Positions 25,989-34,379 are shown, counted from the first letter of the stretch. The stretch: DNA of 64,000 nt from Priestia iocasae (GCF_016909075.1 NZ_JAFBFC010000006.1:170827-234826), one strand, 5' to 3'. The notes: generated by a model from the sequence alone, not told the origin. Translations and numbers: made by a program.

Positions 25989-26008
25989 ATAGACACTATC
26001 CGACAACT

Positions 26009-26066
26009 GGACCGTCATAAAAACTCAGTCATAACAAGAGTTTAGGTGGCGGTCTTTTTCTTTTTT
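26009..26066 (+). terminator. Rho-independent terminator after the diguanylate cyclase
   Basis: GGACCG...AAACTC pairs with GAGTTT...CGGTC, then a long T run. Confidence 0.75.
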
Positions 26067-26212
26067 CATTTTTTGTCAAATTCCCATTATGTTCTAAATT
26101 ATTATATGAACAACACTTCACCTTTAAAAAACCATCTATAGCGCGGTTTGTTCAGCTTATCTTATCTGAATTATTACAGTTATGTAACATGTAAAGATTT
26201 TGCCGTTTTATT

Positions 26213-26240
26213 TTTACATTCCTTTTATAGTGTCTTTACT
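26213..26240 (+). promoter_or_regulatory. PhoP boxes of the alkaline phosphatase gene
   Basis: Three direct repeats spaced exactly 11 bp: TTTACA (26213), TTTATA (26224), TTTACT (26235). The PhoP consensus in Bacillus is TTAACA-like hexamers with this period. They lie 57-84 bp before the start codon, fitting induction by phosphate starvation. Confidence 0.6.
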
Positions 26241-26296
26241 TTTGTACGATAACGTTATAGACAGAAGGACAAATACTAACTAAGGAGAGATATGAT

Positions 26297-27781
26297 ATGA
26301 AAAAGTCATTTAAACATAAATTATTACCCTTTGCAGTAATGTCTACTCTTGCAATCGGAAGCTTGACGGGCTGCGCAGCAGTTGAAGATAAGGTTGGAGC
26401 AGAAAAAGGTTCAGCAGAACAAGCTGTTACTAACAACCAAAGCATCACTCATGCGGAAGCCGTAGCAAAAATAAAAGAAGAAAACCCAGAAATTAAAAAT
26501 GTCATCTTTTTAATTGGAGATGGAATGGGTCAGCCTTATATGACGGCTCACCGTTATATGAAAGATAACCCAAAAACACCTGAAATTGAGTTAACATCAT
26601 TTGATAAGCATTTCTTAGGTGTACAAACGACACACTCAGAAGATGAAAAAGAAAACATTACAGATTCAGCTGCAGCGGCAACAGCGATGTCTGGTGGTAA
26701 GAAGACATATAATAATGCCATTGCCGTTGATCATAATCATACACCAATTAAAACGGTACTAGAGCAAGCCAAAGAAAACGGCATGTCTACAGGACTTGTA
26801 TCAACATCTGAAATCACACACGCAACACCAGCGTCATTCGGTGCGCATGATGAAAGTCGTAAAAACATGGATGAGATCGCTGATGATTATTATGATGAAA
26901 AGGTTAATGATGAGCATAAAGTTGACGTCCTATTAGGTGGAGGAAAGCTGAATTTCGTACGTGATGATCGTGACTTAACGAAAGAGTTCAAAAAAGATGG
27001 CTACAATTATGTGACAAACATGAAAGAATTAAATAAAAATAAAAATGAGCAAGTGCTAGGCTTATTTGCTGATGAAGGATTAGACAAGGCGATTGACCGT
27101 AATAAAGAAACACCTTCGTTAGAACAAATGACTAACTCAGCTTTAAAACAATTAAGTAAAAACGACGATGGTTTCTTCTTAATGGTCGAAGGAAGCCAAA
27201 TTGACTGGGCTGGCCATGACAATGATATCGTGGCAGCTATGAGTGAAATGGAAGACTTTGAAAAAGCATTCAATTCAGCAGTTGAGTTTGCGAAAAAAGA
27301 CAAGCACACGTTAGTTGTGACAACAGCGGATCACTCAACAGGTGGCTTCTCACTAGGAGCAAACGATGAAAAGGGTGAGGGCATTTATAACTGGTTAACA
27401 GATCCAATTAAAGCAGCGAAGAAAACACCAGACTACATGGCTAAGAAAATTGTTGAAGGTGCAGATGTTGAAAAGACATTACGTGAAAACATTAAGCTTG
27501 AGTTAAAACCAGAAGAAATTGCTGCAGTAAAAGAAGCAGCGAAAACAGGTGACGAGCTAAAAATCGACGATGCAATTGAAGACATCTTTAACAAGCGTTC
27601 ATACACAGGCTGGACAACATCAGGTCACACTGGTGAAGAAGTAGGCGTATATGGATATGGACCAGGAAAAGAAATGTTCTCAGGATTCATGGATAACACG
27701 GAACAAGCAGAAAACATCTTCTATATTCTAGAGAATATGCAAGGTAAAGACAAAGATAAAGACGAAAAAGACGAAGATTAA
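26297..27781 (+). CDS. Alkaline phosphatase, lipoprotein
   Basis: Secreted phosphomonoesterase of 494 aa, PhoA/PhoB superfamily. Signal peptide with lipobox LTGC (Cys about residue 26) implies anchoring at the outer face of the membrane. Seen: metal Asp in FLIGDGMGQ, nucleophile Ser124 in DSAAAATAMSGG, then VEGSQIDWAGHDND, TTADHSTGG and TSGHTGEEVGVYGYGPG. The tail is very charged (KDKDKDEKDED). It releases phosphate for uptake; upstream PhoP boxes agree. Confidence 0.92.
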   Translation: MKKSFKHKLLPFAVMSTLAIGSLTGCAAVEDKVGAEKGSAEQAVTNNQSITHAEAVAKIKEENPEIKNVIFLIGDGMGQPYMTAHRYMKDNPKTPEIELTSFDKHFLGVQTTHSEDEKENITDSAAAATAMSGGKKTYNNAIAVDHNHTPIKTVLEQAKENGMSTGLVSTSEITHATPASFGAHDESRKNMDEIADDYYDEKVNDEHKVDVLLGGGKLNFVRDDRDLTKEFKKDGYNYVTNMKELNKNKNEQVLGLFADEGLDKAIDRNKETPSLEQMTNSALKQLSKNDDGFFLMVEGSQIDWAGHDNDIVAAMSEMEDFEKAFNSAVEFAKKDKHTLVVTTADHSTGGFSLGANDEKGEGIYNWLTDPIKAAKKTPDYMAKKIVEGADVEKTLRENIKLELKPEEIAAVKEAAKTGDELKIDDAIEDIFNKRSYTGWTTSGHTGEEVGVYGYGPGKEMFSGFMDNTEQAENIFYILENMQGKDKDKDEKDED

Positions 27782-27785
27782 AAAG

Positions 27786-27816
27786 AAACCGCTCTGTTTG
27801 TACAGAGCGGTTTTTT
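27786..27816 (+). terminator. Rho-independent terminator of the phosphatase gene
   Basis: AAACCGCTCTGT pairs with ACAGAGCGGTTT; six T residues follow. It may serve the converging minus-strand gene too. Confidence 0.9.
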
Positions 27817-27817
27817 C

Positions 27818-28033
27818 TTATCTCTTCTTCTTACGCGGATCTAACACAGGAACGTTCTTTTTTACAACTTCTAATTCAACTTCGACATGAATGTGTTTTT
27901 CATCCACTTGCTTCACATTCATTACTTTTCCTTTACGACCTTTTACTTTTACTTCGCTTCCTTCTGCAGGTATGTCTCGACAGAGCTGATTCAATAGCTC
28001 CACGTTGTTCTGAATAAAGTGTACAACGACCAT
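27818..28033 (-). CDS. Small basic KOW/YkvS-like protein
   Basis: Protein of 71 aa, highly basic, predicted to form a small beta-barrel from IPAEGSEVKVKGRKGKVMNV onward, like KOW or DUF2187 proteins, and ending PRKKKR. It may bind nucleic acid; this is inference. Start ATG 28033 follows AAGGGGAGT. Transcribed against the phosphatase gene. Confidence 0.65.
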   Translation of the reverse strand: MVVVHFIQNNVELLNQLCRDIPAEGSEVKVKGRKGKVMNVKQVDEKHIHVEVELEVVKKNVPVLDPRKKKR

Positions 28034-28274
28034 GTTGTTTACTCCCCTTCATCCCTAGAAAATAAAAGCTGTTTATCTTTTTATAAAGGTATTTCCTAAA
28101 AGGGAAGTTCAGACCTATAAATTTCGTAAGTAATCTGCTAATAAGGAATATAAAGCTTCGTCATGAAGTTAGAAGGGGCATGTAAAGGGGAAGAAAAGAA
28201 GAAGAACGTACATCATTCTACATTATTTTTCATCTTGCAACATAAATTTTTCGACTTTTTAGATATTAAAAGTT

Positions 28275-28470
28275 TTATCCACATGTAAAAGCGTTTGCAA
28301 AACCTTATTTTTCTAAGATATACACAAAGTTATACACATTATCCACAATTTAAGTTTATTTCGTCCACAAAAATTATTAACGATTTATAAATTGAATAAA
28401 AGTTGATATAGCAATGGTTTAAAAAGTTATCAACATTATCCACACTTTTGGGGATAAATTGTGTGTATAT
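28275..28470. promoter_or_regulatory. DnaA-box cluster
   Basis: Perfect DnaA boxes (TTATNCACA) at 28275-28283, 28330-28338, 28339-28347 and 28436-28444. One-mismatch boxes are at 28318-28326, 28427-28435 and, on the minus strand, 28449-28457 and 28462-28470. Two pairs are directly abutting. All lie in about 200 bp of very AT-rich DNA within a 598-bp gene-free gap (28034-28631), where I see no other structure. B. subtilis has such clusters outside oriC that titrate DnaA and restrain initiation. No dnaA/dnaN genes are near, so this is not the normal oriC context. Confidence 0.75.
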
Positions 28471-28582
28471 ATTGTATTTTTAGAAAAGTTGCGAATATAG
28501 TGTAAAGTATGTAACAACTCTGTTTCATAAAGCTCCAAAAACAGCGTGTAGATTTACTCAATTATAAAGAAGCAAGGATAGA

Positions 28583-28624
28583 GCCTGTGGAAAAAAAGAA
28601 CGTGTTGCCTTTTTTTCCACAGGC
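28583..28624 (-). terminator. Terminator of yfhD
   Basis: Perfect 16-bp inverted repeat GCCTGTGGAAAAAAAG / CTTTTTTTCCACAGGC, eight bases after the yfhD stop. The poly-T is within the stem. Confidence 0.75.
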
Positions 28625-28631
28625 CTAGCTT

Positions 28632-28829
28632 TTACTTCTTGCTATTCATATCAGACTGACGAATACCAGCTGCTTGTGCGCGTGCTTGTGCTTCTAAGTC
28701 CTCACCATCCGCAAACTCACGTGAGTACTCCGTATCATAGCCATCAGACTTCATATTTTTTGGTACTTGTGGTAAACGCGCTTTGTTGTTGTCACGCGTA
28801 TGACTTCCTCTTGATCTTCCCATTGTCAA
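28632..28829 (-). CDS. yfhD: YfhD family protein
   Basis: Small hydrophilic protein of 65 aa (63 from the second Met) typical of spore formers. It has the family stretch NKARLPQVPKNMKSDGYDTE and EFADGEDLEAQARA. The annotated start MTMGRSRG has GAGGAGG upstream. It resembles YfhD in B. subtilis, which sits at the same locus. No known biochemical role; probably spore-associated. Confidence 0.82.
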   Translation of the reverse strand: MTMGRSRGSHTRDNNKARLPQVPKNMKSDGYDTEYSREFADGEDLEAQARAQAAGIRQSDMNSKK

Positions 28830-28911
28830 TTCCTCCTCAAGAACTCGTTAAGACGGTTCTTTAGTAGGATGTGCGAAAGAAGAGGAGCTATGTATGTGCT
28901 ATTGTTGCCAA

Positions 28912-29040
28912 TTAGTGTCTTGCTTTTTTCGCTGTGTATCCACCAGCTTGATCAGCCATTTTAAAATCACGAGCGTAGTTAACCTCTTGTGAACTGCTTA
29001 ATGTGCTTTTCGTTTTATCTTGTCGCTTTTTATCAGCCAT
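28912..29040 (-). CDS. yfhE: YfhE family protein
   Basis: Protein of 42 aa: MADKKRQDKTKSTLSS..., with NYARDFKMADQAGGYTAKK. The start at 29040 is set by GGAGGG five bases upstream; the longer frame to 29094 lacks a ribosome site. It precedes yfhD as in B. subtilis. Function unknown. Confidence 0.78.
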   Translation of the reverse strand: MADKKRQDKTKSTLSSSQEVNYARDFKMADQAGGYTAKKARH

Positions 29041-29116
29041 TTTAATCCCTCCAAAAGATATGCTTACATAAACTACATCTTCTAGCTTGGCCAATTTTTT
29101 CTTTTTTCAAACAAAA

Positions 29117-29150
29117 AAAGAGTCGTTCACATGGTTTGAACAACTCTCTA
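29117..29150 (-). terminator. Terminator of the acetyltransferase gene
   Basis: On the minus strand AGAGTTGTTC pairs with GAACGACTCT and is followed by seven T residues. Confidence 0.8.
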
Positions 29151-29708
29151 CGCTTCTTTTAACTGATGATCTTCGTGTACTTCTTGCTCGTGTCGTAAAT
29201 AGTGCAACGTATATAAGTCTTTTGAAATCTCATATAAGTTATACACATCGCCACTTTGATTAATTTCCTCATACAAACTCTTTCGTGTCTCGTTTGCAAG
29301 GGTTACATAAGGAAGCTTTTCAGCAGCTTTCATCGAACGAACATTTACTTTACGAATACGCATGAAAATACGTTCAATTCCTAACTCATAAAACAGTTCG
29401 TTAAAAAATACTTCTTTTGCGATTTTATTGTAGCCTTTCCCGTGATAAGGTTTGCCTAACCATGTACCAAGGAAGCCAGCATTGTCTTGCACATCAAATA
29501 AGTTAATGGTGCCGATTGGATTACCCCATTCGTCTAAAATTGTACGTGAAATAATTTCTCCGTGATCTTCTGCTTCAATCGTTTGCTTTGTCACAAACAG
29601 GAATTCTTCATATGAATTTGCTTTATGACGCACAAAAGGGAAGACATCAGGGTGCACCATGAGATCGTATAAACCTTGACAATCGTGTAGGTCTCGCTTT
29701 TTTAGCAT
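29148..29708 (-). CDS. GNAT family N-acetyltransferase (RimJ/RimL-like)
   Basis: Protein of 186 aa, GNAT fold of the RimJ/RimL type. The acetyl-CoA site is WLGKPYHGKGYNKIAKEVF (about residues 95-113); then IERIFMRIRKVNVRSMKAAEKL. Start MLKKRDL at 29708 follows GGAGGG. A frame extension to 29756 lies inside the structured leader. The acceptor substrate is unknown. The unusual leader suggests control by an RNA-level signal. Confidence 0.8.
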   Translation of the reverse strand: MLKKRDLHDCQGLYDLMVHPDVFPFVRHKANSYEEFLFVTKQTIEAEDHGEIISRTILDEWGNPIGTINLFDVQDNAGFLGTWLGKPYHGKGYNKIAKEVFFNELFYELGIERIFMRIRKVNVRSMKAAEKLPYVTLANETRKSLYEEINQSGDVYNLYEISKDLYTLHYLRHEQEVHEDHQLKEA

Positions 29709-29865
29709 AATAATCCCTCCGCCTAGAGGGCAGACTACACGTGTTGTAGGTACCACCCTCGAAATTTTTTAGTATTAAAAAAAATTTCGGGGTGGGAATC
29801 GAACCCACTAGAACCAGTTACCTGGTGGCGCACCATTTGCCTTCCCATTACCAGTCAACAAAACG
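29709..29865 (-). ncRNA. Structured 5' leader with tRNA T-arm-like and T-box-like motifs
   Basis: On the minus strand, 5' to 3': CTGGT/ACCAG stem, CCAG-GTAA-CTGG hairpin (29814-29825), a canonical T-arm GTGGG-TTCGATT-CCCAC (29792-29808), a long hairpin CGAAATTTTTT/AAAAAATTTCG (29760-29790), then AGGGTGGTACC (29749-29759), which equals the T-box core AGGGTGGNACC. Last, a CCCTC/GAGGG hairpin covers the GGAGGG ribosome site of the downstream gene. A TATAAT lies at 29895-29900. No complete tRNA or classic T-box stem I is evident. Confidence 0.55.
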
Positions 29866-29975
29866 ACGTTAACAAGTGAATGTTTGATATATATATTATA
29901 TGTTTTTCTTCTTATTTTTTCGTCCTTACTTAACGTATCATACTAAAAATATTTTAAAAAAGGAATAGGTAAATG

Positions 29976-31103
29976 TTAATTTTTTTTGAATAATATTTTT
30001 CCATCTATCATTGTCAGAACAGGCTTTGCCATGTAATCGAAAGGGTAGTGATTCCATAGCACTAAGTCGGCATCTTTTCCAACTTGGATGCTTCCAACAC
30101 GATCTGAAATTCGTAAATTTCGAGCAGCTGCAATGGTAATTCCTTCAAGCGCTCGTTGTTCATTTAATCCCTCACGAACAGCAATGGATGCACAAATATT
30201 TAAATATTGAATGGGTGTATACGGATGATCTGTTGTAATGGATACTTCCACACCGTTTTCCCAAAGAGCTTGATAGGTTTCCCAGCTCTTGTTTTTAAGC
30301 TCGACTTTTGAACGGCGTGTTAGTGTAGGCCCAACTGACACCTTTAAATTACGACCTTGAAGCTCTTCGGCAATTAAGTGTCCTTCTGTACAATGTTCGA
30401 TACGGACGTCGAGGTTAAATTCGTCTGCAAAGCGAATAGCTGATAAAATGTCGTCTGCACGATGAGCGTGAATGCGAACCGGAATTTCTCGGCGCAATGC
30501 ACGAACAAGTGGCTTTACTCGTAAGTCATCAATGTTGTCACTATGCATAGCTTGATAAAATGCTTCACGAAGCATCCCCATGATTCCCATTCGTGTAATG
30601 GAATCTTTGTTACCGTGACTGTGAATACGCTTAGGGTTCTCACCTAGTGCAATCTTTAATCCAGCCGTTTCTTGGATGAGCATATGAGAGATGTTTTTAC
30701 CCGTCGTTTTAATGACAGAGGTCGTACCGCCAATAACATTAGCACTGCCTGGCATAATATGAGCGGTTGTAATGCCGTATTGTATGGCATCTTTAAATGC
30801 TGGGTCTAGCGGATGAACACTATCAAGCGCTCGAATATGAGGAGTGAGTGGCTCAATGGTTTCATTTGCATCGTTTCCGGCCCAACCTGTTCCTTCATCA
30901 TACAGACCGATATGAGTATGAACATCGATAAAACCAGGGAACAAGAACTGATTTTGACAATGAATCACATGGGTTCCATGTTCAGGCTGTAGATGATAGC
31001 CGATTTGTTTGATTTTTCCATTCTCCACTAGCAAATCACAGTTTGACAGCGGGGGAGATGTAATGGGATAAATGGTTGCGTGTTTAAATAACGTATTGTT
31101 CAT
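29976..31103 (-). CDS. Amidohydrolase family protein
   Basis: Metal-dependent hydrolase of 375 aa in the imidazolonepropionase/dihydroorotase superfamily. Metal ligands: HTH in FIDVHTHIGLYDEG, later RIHAHRADD (His), IEHCTEGH (His) and TTDHPYTP (Asp). The C-terminal DRVGSIQVGKDADLVLWN is the usual beta-sandwich tail. Such proteins deaminate or hydrolyse cyclic amides; substrate unknown. ATG 31103 chosen; GTG 31106 with AGGAG eight bases upstream is nearly as good. Confidence 0.8.
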   Translation of the reverse strand: MNNTLFKHATIYPITSPPLSNCDLLVENGKIKQIGYHLQPEHGTHVIHCQNQFLFPGFIDVHTHIGLYDEGTGWAGNDANETIEPLTPHIRALDSVHPLDPAFKDAIQYGITTAHIMPGSANVIGGTTSVIKTTGKNISHMLIQETAGLKIALGENPKRIHSHGNKDSITRMGIMGMLREAFYQAMHSDNIDDLRVKPLVRALRREIPVRIHAHRADDILSAIRFADEFNLDVRIEHCTEGHLIAEELQGRNLKVSVGPTLTRRSKVELKNKSWETYQALWENGVEVSITTDHPYTPIQYLNICASIAVREGLNEQRALEGITIAAARNLRISDRVGSIQVGKDADLVLWNHYPFDYMAKPVLTMIDGKILFKKN

Positions 31104-31139
31104 CACTAACTAAGCTCCTATCTGCGTAAAGACCTTCCT

Positions 31140-32048
31140 TCACAACAAATTCTTTAATGCACCTTCTAGTTCATTATATGTAAACTTATAATGATGTTCA
31201 CCTAGTTTTTGAGGAATTACTTTTTGTCCATCTAAAATTAATGTGCTCATTTCTCCAAGCATCACTTTTAATCCAGCACTCGGTACAGGAAGCCAATGTG
31301 GACGACCTAGTACACGTCCAATCGTTTGACCAAATTCTTTCATTTGAACAGGATGTGGTGCTGTCACATTAACAGGTCCATTCACGTCTTCGTGCTCAAT
31401 AACAAATGCGATGATACTTACCACATCCTCAATATGAACCCATGATACCCATTGTTCTCCTGAGCCAACCGTTCCGCCAACAAATAACCGATAAGGAAGC
31501 ACCATTTTTGGCAACGCTCCTTCGTCTTTTCCTAAAATAATGCCAAATCGCGTTCGCACCGTACGAATGTGTAGTTCCTCTGCTCGCTTGGCTTCTTGTT
31601 CCCATACCTTTACCGTATGAGCTAAAAAGTCATGATCGTCACTTGCAGCAGGAGAGCTCTCGACAAACGTTTCAGTATTAGATATACCGTAATAGCCAAC
31701 GGCACTTGCATTCACATAGACAGCGGGCTTTTTCTTTAATGAAGACATTATTCGTATCATTTCTTTCGTGGATGAGACACGACTTTCAAAGATGGCTTTT
31801 TTACGCTCTTCCGTCCAGCGTCCACTGTTCAACGATACACCTGCAAGATTAATGAATACATCTGCTCCTTCTAGCTCGCTTTCAGGCGAACTACCTTCCG
31901 TCAACCACTCTACGTAATGAAGCTTTGGATCATGAGCAGGCTTGTTCGTGTTTCTTGTTAAAATATACACCTCATGCTTGTTTGTTAAAAAGTGATTTGT
32001 TAAAGCAGTCCCTACAAAGCCAGTTCCTCCAGCAATGACAATCTTCAT
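31140..32048 (-). CDS. yfhF: TIGR01777-type epimerase YfhF
   Basis: NAD(P)-binding sugar-nucleotide epimerase-like protein of 302 aa. Rossmann motif GGTGFVGTAL at the start, FINLAGVSLNSGRW, the YGI tyrosine site and a C-terminal DUF1731 domain (about 250-300). The start MKIVIAGG at 32048 follows GGAGG; the frame further upstream is not conserved and overlaps recX. Divergent from recX, as in B. subtilis. Substrate unknown. Confidence 0.87.
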   Translation of the reverse strand: MKIVIAGGTGFVGTALTNHFLTNKHEVYILTRNTNKPAHDPKLHYVEWLTEGSSPESELEGADVFINLAGVSLNSGRWTEERKKAIFESRVSSTKEMIRIMSSLKKKPAVYVNASAVGYYGISNTETFVESSPAASDDHDFLAHTVKVWEQEAKRAEELHIRTVRTRFGIILGKDEGALPKMVLPYRLFVGGTVGSGEQWVSWVHIEDVVSIIAFVIEHEDVNGPVNVTAPHPVQMKEFGQTIGRVLGRPHWLPVPSAGLKVMLGEMSTLILDGQKVIPQKLGEHHYKFTYNELEGALKNLL

Positions 32049-32117
32049 CGTTAAAAAACCTCCTTCAAATCGTGTATAATGTGAACCAATAACAATAAAA
32101 AAACGGGGTGTACATGT

Positions 32118-32930
32118 ATGGCTGTTATTACGAAAATAACAACCCAAAAGAACAATGCCGAGCGTTACAACGTCTTTCTTGACTACGGTCAAGGTGAACA
32201 GTACGCATTTAGTGTGGACGCGAATGTGTTAATTCAACATGACCTGCGAAAAGGCAAAGAGCTCGATGAATTTGATATGACGGAAATTCAATTTGCTGAT
32301 GATATGAAAAAAGCGTATAACCTCGCTGTTTCGTATTTAGCCTATCGCATGCGTTCAACAAAAGAAGTGGGCGACTATTTACGTAAAAAAGAAATGGATG
32401 ACGTCATTATTCAACAAGTGCTATTAAAACTAACCGATCAGCGCTATTTAAATGATGTAGAGTTTGCGAAAGCCTACGTGCTAACGCAAATGAATACAAC
32501 CGTAAAAGGTCCTACGGTCATTCGAAAAGAACTAGCTGAAAAAGGTGTTCAAGAGCAAGAGATTACTCTTAGTCTATGCGAATACCCAAAAGAACAACAA
32601 CTTCAAACTGCAATGAAGGTCATTGAAAAATTAAAGAGCAAATACAAAAAGCTTTCTGAAACGATGATGAAGCAAAAAATCGAACAAACATTATTAGCCA
32701 AAGGACATGTGTTATCGGTAATTCAGCTTGCCTTTGAAGAAGTTCATGTTGAAAAAGAAAGCGATGAAGAGTGGGAAGCTCTTCAATATCAAGGAATGAA
32801 AGCACACCGTCGTTATGAACGGTACGATGGGTGGGAATACGAAAAACGCATGAAGCAAAGCTTGTACCGAAAAGGATTTTCGATGGAGCAAATCGCAGCA
32901 TTTTTAGACTCTATTCGAGATGAAGACTAA
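32118..32930 (+). CDS. recX: Regulatory protein RecX
   Basis: Modulator of RecA filaments, 270 aa, long three-helix-repeat type of Bacilli. It has AYRMRSTKEVGDYLRKKEMD, DQRYLNDVEFAKAYV, KGPTVIRKELAEKGV and a final RKGFSMEQIAAFLDS repeat. ATG 32118 with CGGGGTG upstream; ATG 32114 is out of frame. Faces yfhF across a 69-bp promoter region. Confidence 0.9.
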   Translation: MAVITKITTQKNNAERYNVFLDYGQGEQYAFSVDANVLIQHDLRKGKELDEFDMTEIQFADDMKKAYNLAVSYLAYRMRSTKEVGDYLRKKEMDDVIIQQVLLKLTDQRYLNDVEFAKAYVLTQMNTTVKGPTVIRKELAEKGVQEQEITLSLCEYPKEQQLQTAMKVIEKLKSKYKKLSETMMKQKIEQTLLAKGHVLSVIQLAFEEVHVEKESDEEWEALQYQGMKAHRRYERYDGWEYEKRMKQSLYRKGFSMEQIAAFLDSIRDED

Positions 32931-32951
32931 AAGAGGCTCATATAACAAAAA

Positions 32952-33003
32952 CATGCAGCACTTCTTGCTTATAAAATCGAGTCAGATAGGCAAGTGCTGC
33001 ATG
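32952..33003. terminator. Bidirectional terminator between recX and the SDR gene
   Basis: CATGCAGCACTT (32952-32963) pairs with AAGTGCTGCATG (32992-33003) between converging genes. Confidence 0.65.
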
Positions 33004-33012
33004 AAAGCTTTA

Positions 33013-33678
33013 CTATAGGATGATGTCTTCACCTTGTGAAGATTTATCGTAAACGATGTCTGCGATTTGTGAAGCTGGTTTTAATCGCGATTTATCTTGA
33101 ATATGGTCGGATTCATCCCAAAACGGCGTGTCCATGCCACCCATATAGGCTCCAATAATGGTCACGTTTTGATTGGCATATTCTGCTTTTAAGCTTTCCG
33201 TAAATCCTCTTACTGCGAATTTACTTGCAACATAAGCTGTTTCATTTACTTTTCCACGTAATCCAGCGGTTGAAACAATGTTTATTATTTGAGCAGATGA
33301 GCGCTCGCATAAATGCTGAATCAGCGCTTGTGTGACGAAAATCGTTCCTTTTACGTTTGTATCAATCATGTTATGAATGTCTTGGCCAGATAGAGAAGGG
33401 AGAGGACCAAAATGTCCAACTCCTGCATTATTTATAAGCACATCAATGTTATGACGCTGTAAAAGCGTGTCTATTGCATTTTTTACGTCATGTTCATTTT
33501 GAATATCAAATGCAGACGTGGTCACGTGAGCGCCTTGTTTCTTTAATTCAGCTTGTGAAGCTTTTAATTTCTCTTCATTTCTTCCTGTTATAACGACATG
33601 ATAGCCATCACGTGCGTAGCGCTTTGCTAATTCATAGCCAAGTCCTGTACTGCCACCTGTAATTAAAACTGTTTTCAT
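33013..33678 (-). CDS. Short-chain dehydrogenase/reductase
   Basis: Oxidoreductase of 221 aa, classical SDR: cofactor loop TGGSTGLGYELA, NNAG (INNAGVGHFG), and the Y-x3-K active site AYVASK with catalytic Ser in IVSTAG. Start 33678 (MKTVLITGG) with AGAGGG upstream. Substrate unknown. A near-consensus cre sequence overlaps its promoter region. Confidence 0.85.
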   Translation of the reverse strand: MKTVLITGGSTGLGYELAKRYARDGYHVVITGRNEEKLKASQAELKKQGAHVTTSAFDIQNEHDVKNAIDTLLQRHNIDVLINNAGVGHFGPLPSLSGQDIHNMIDTNVKGTIFVTQALIQHLCERSSAQIINIVSTAGLRGKVNETAYVASKFAVRGFTESLKAEYANQNVTIIGAYMGGMDTPFWDESDHIQDKSRLKPASQIADIVYDKSSQGEDIIL

Positions 33679-33701
33679 GATGCGACCCTCTTTCCATTCT
33701 T

Positions 33702-33715
33702 TAAAAACGTTTACA
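33702..33715. promoter_or_regulatory. Possible CcpA cre site upstream of the SDR gene
   Basis: TAAAAACGTTTACA matches cre (TGWAANCGNTNWCA) at 13 of 14 positions. It lies 24-37 bp upstream of the SDR start, a position typical for catabolite repression. Confidence 0.45.
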
Positions 33716-33760
33716 GTTATCATATACTAAAAGAAGAGTGGACAAAAGGGGGAGTCATCG

Positions 33761-34081
33761 ATGCAAGAAAAGCGCTATAGTCAAATGAGTGAATATGAGT
33801 TAAAGCAAGAAATTGCTCATTTACAAGAAAAAGCAAGAAAAGCAGAGCAACTAGGGATTGTTAATGAATTTGCGGTATTAGAACGCAAAATGGTACTCGC
33901 AAAAGCATACTTACTTAATCCTGATCAATTTAAGCCAGGAGAAGTATATGAAATTCAAGGAGATCCTGGTATGTATTTTAAAATTGACTACATGAATGGT
34001 ATATTTGCATGGGGATTCCGCCTTGGAAATCCAGAACAGACTGAAGAAGCTCTTCCGATTTCAATGCTTCGGACATCCTGA
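33761..34081 (+). CDS. yfhH: YfhH family protein
   Basis: DUF1811 protein of 106 aa. The N-terminal helical hairpin (SQMSEYELKQEIAHLQEKAR) is followed by an SH3-like beta domain (GEVYEIQGDPGMYFKIDYMN and AWGFRLG). Soluble, function unknown. ATG 33761 after AAAGGGGGAG. Conserved neighbour of recX in Bacilli. Confidence 0.83.
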   Translation: MQEKRYSQMSEYELKQEIAHLQEKARKAEQLGIVNEFAVLERKMVLAKAYLLNPDQFKPGEVYEIQGDPGMYFKIDYMNGIFAWGFRLGNPEQTEEALPISMLRTS

Positions 34082-34136
34082 TTTTTTAAAAGGACGCTTA
34101 TAGTGTGGCGTAATTTCAGATGCATCATGACAGAAC

Positions 34137-34171
34137 AAAACGTGTCACTCTCATTAGAGTGACACGTTTTT
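34137..34171. terminator. Bidirectional terminator between yfhH and the ypzG-like gene
   Basis: AACGTGTCACTCT pairs with AGAGTGACACGTT, then T residues on plus; A residues upstream make it act on minus too. Confidence 0.88.
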
Positions 34172-34173
34172 GA

Positions 34174-34335
34174 CTAGGAGCGCTTACGTGTTTGGGCTTC
34201 AAGAATGATTAAGTCTTGTGTTTGCTGTGTTTCACCATTTACTTGTGCATGAGCGTGCTTTGGGTTCGCCCATGGTGTTGAAAATGGGTTTTGATGACGG
34301 TTCGAGAAAAAATTCTTTTGTTTTTTATGTCCCAA
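34174..34335 (-). CDS. YpzG-like small protein
   Basis: Protein of 53 aa: MGHKKQKNFFSNRHQNPFS onward, with the strongly patterned NPKHAHAQVNGETQQTQ and ending TRKRS. It resembles YpzG-type small proteins of spore-formers. Start TTG 34335 with GGAGGGG six bases upstream. It lies between yfhH and sspK. Function unknown, probably spore-related. Confidence 0.7.
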   Translation of the reverse strand: MGHKKQKNFFSNRHQNPFSTPWANPKHAHAQVNGETQQTQDLIILEAQTRKRS

Positions 34336-34379
34336 GATAAACCCCTCCATGATTGTAGTGAACGATGAATTCAGAACAA

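Noticed and set aside
28275..28470. Chromosomal oriC
   Set aside because: DnaA boxes are present but dnaA, dnaN, rpmH and gyr genes are absent; the flanks are yfhD and a phosphatase locus.
29792..29808. tRNA gene on the minus strand, suggested by a perfect T-arm
   Set aside because: No matching 7-bp acceptor stem, D-arm or anticodon arm can be built around it, and the 3' side runs into an A/T hairpin rather than CCA.
29709..29865. Classic T-box riboswitch
   Set aside because: The core AGGGTGGTACC is present, but I find no stem I with specifier loop and no terminator T run after it; kept only as a structured leader.
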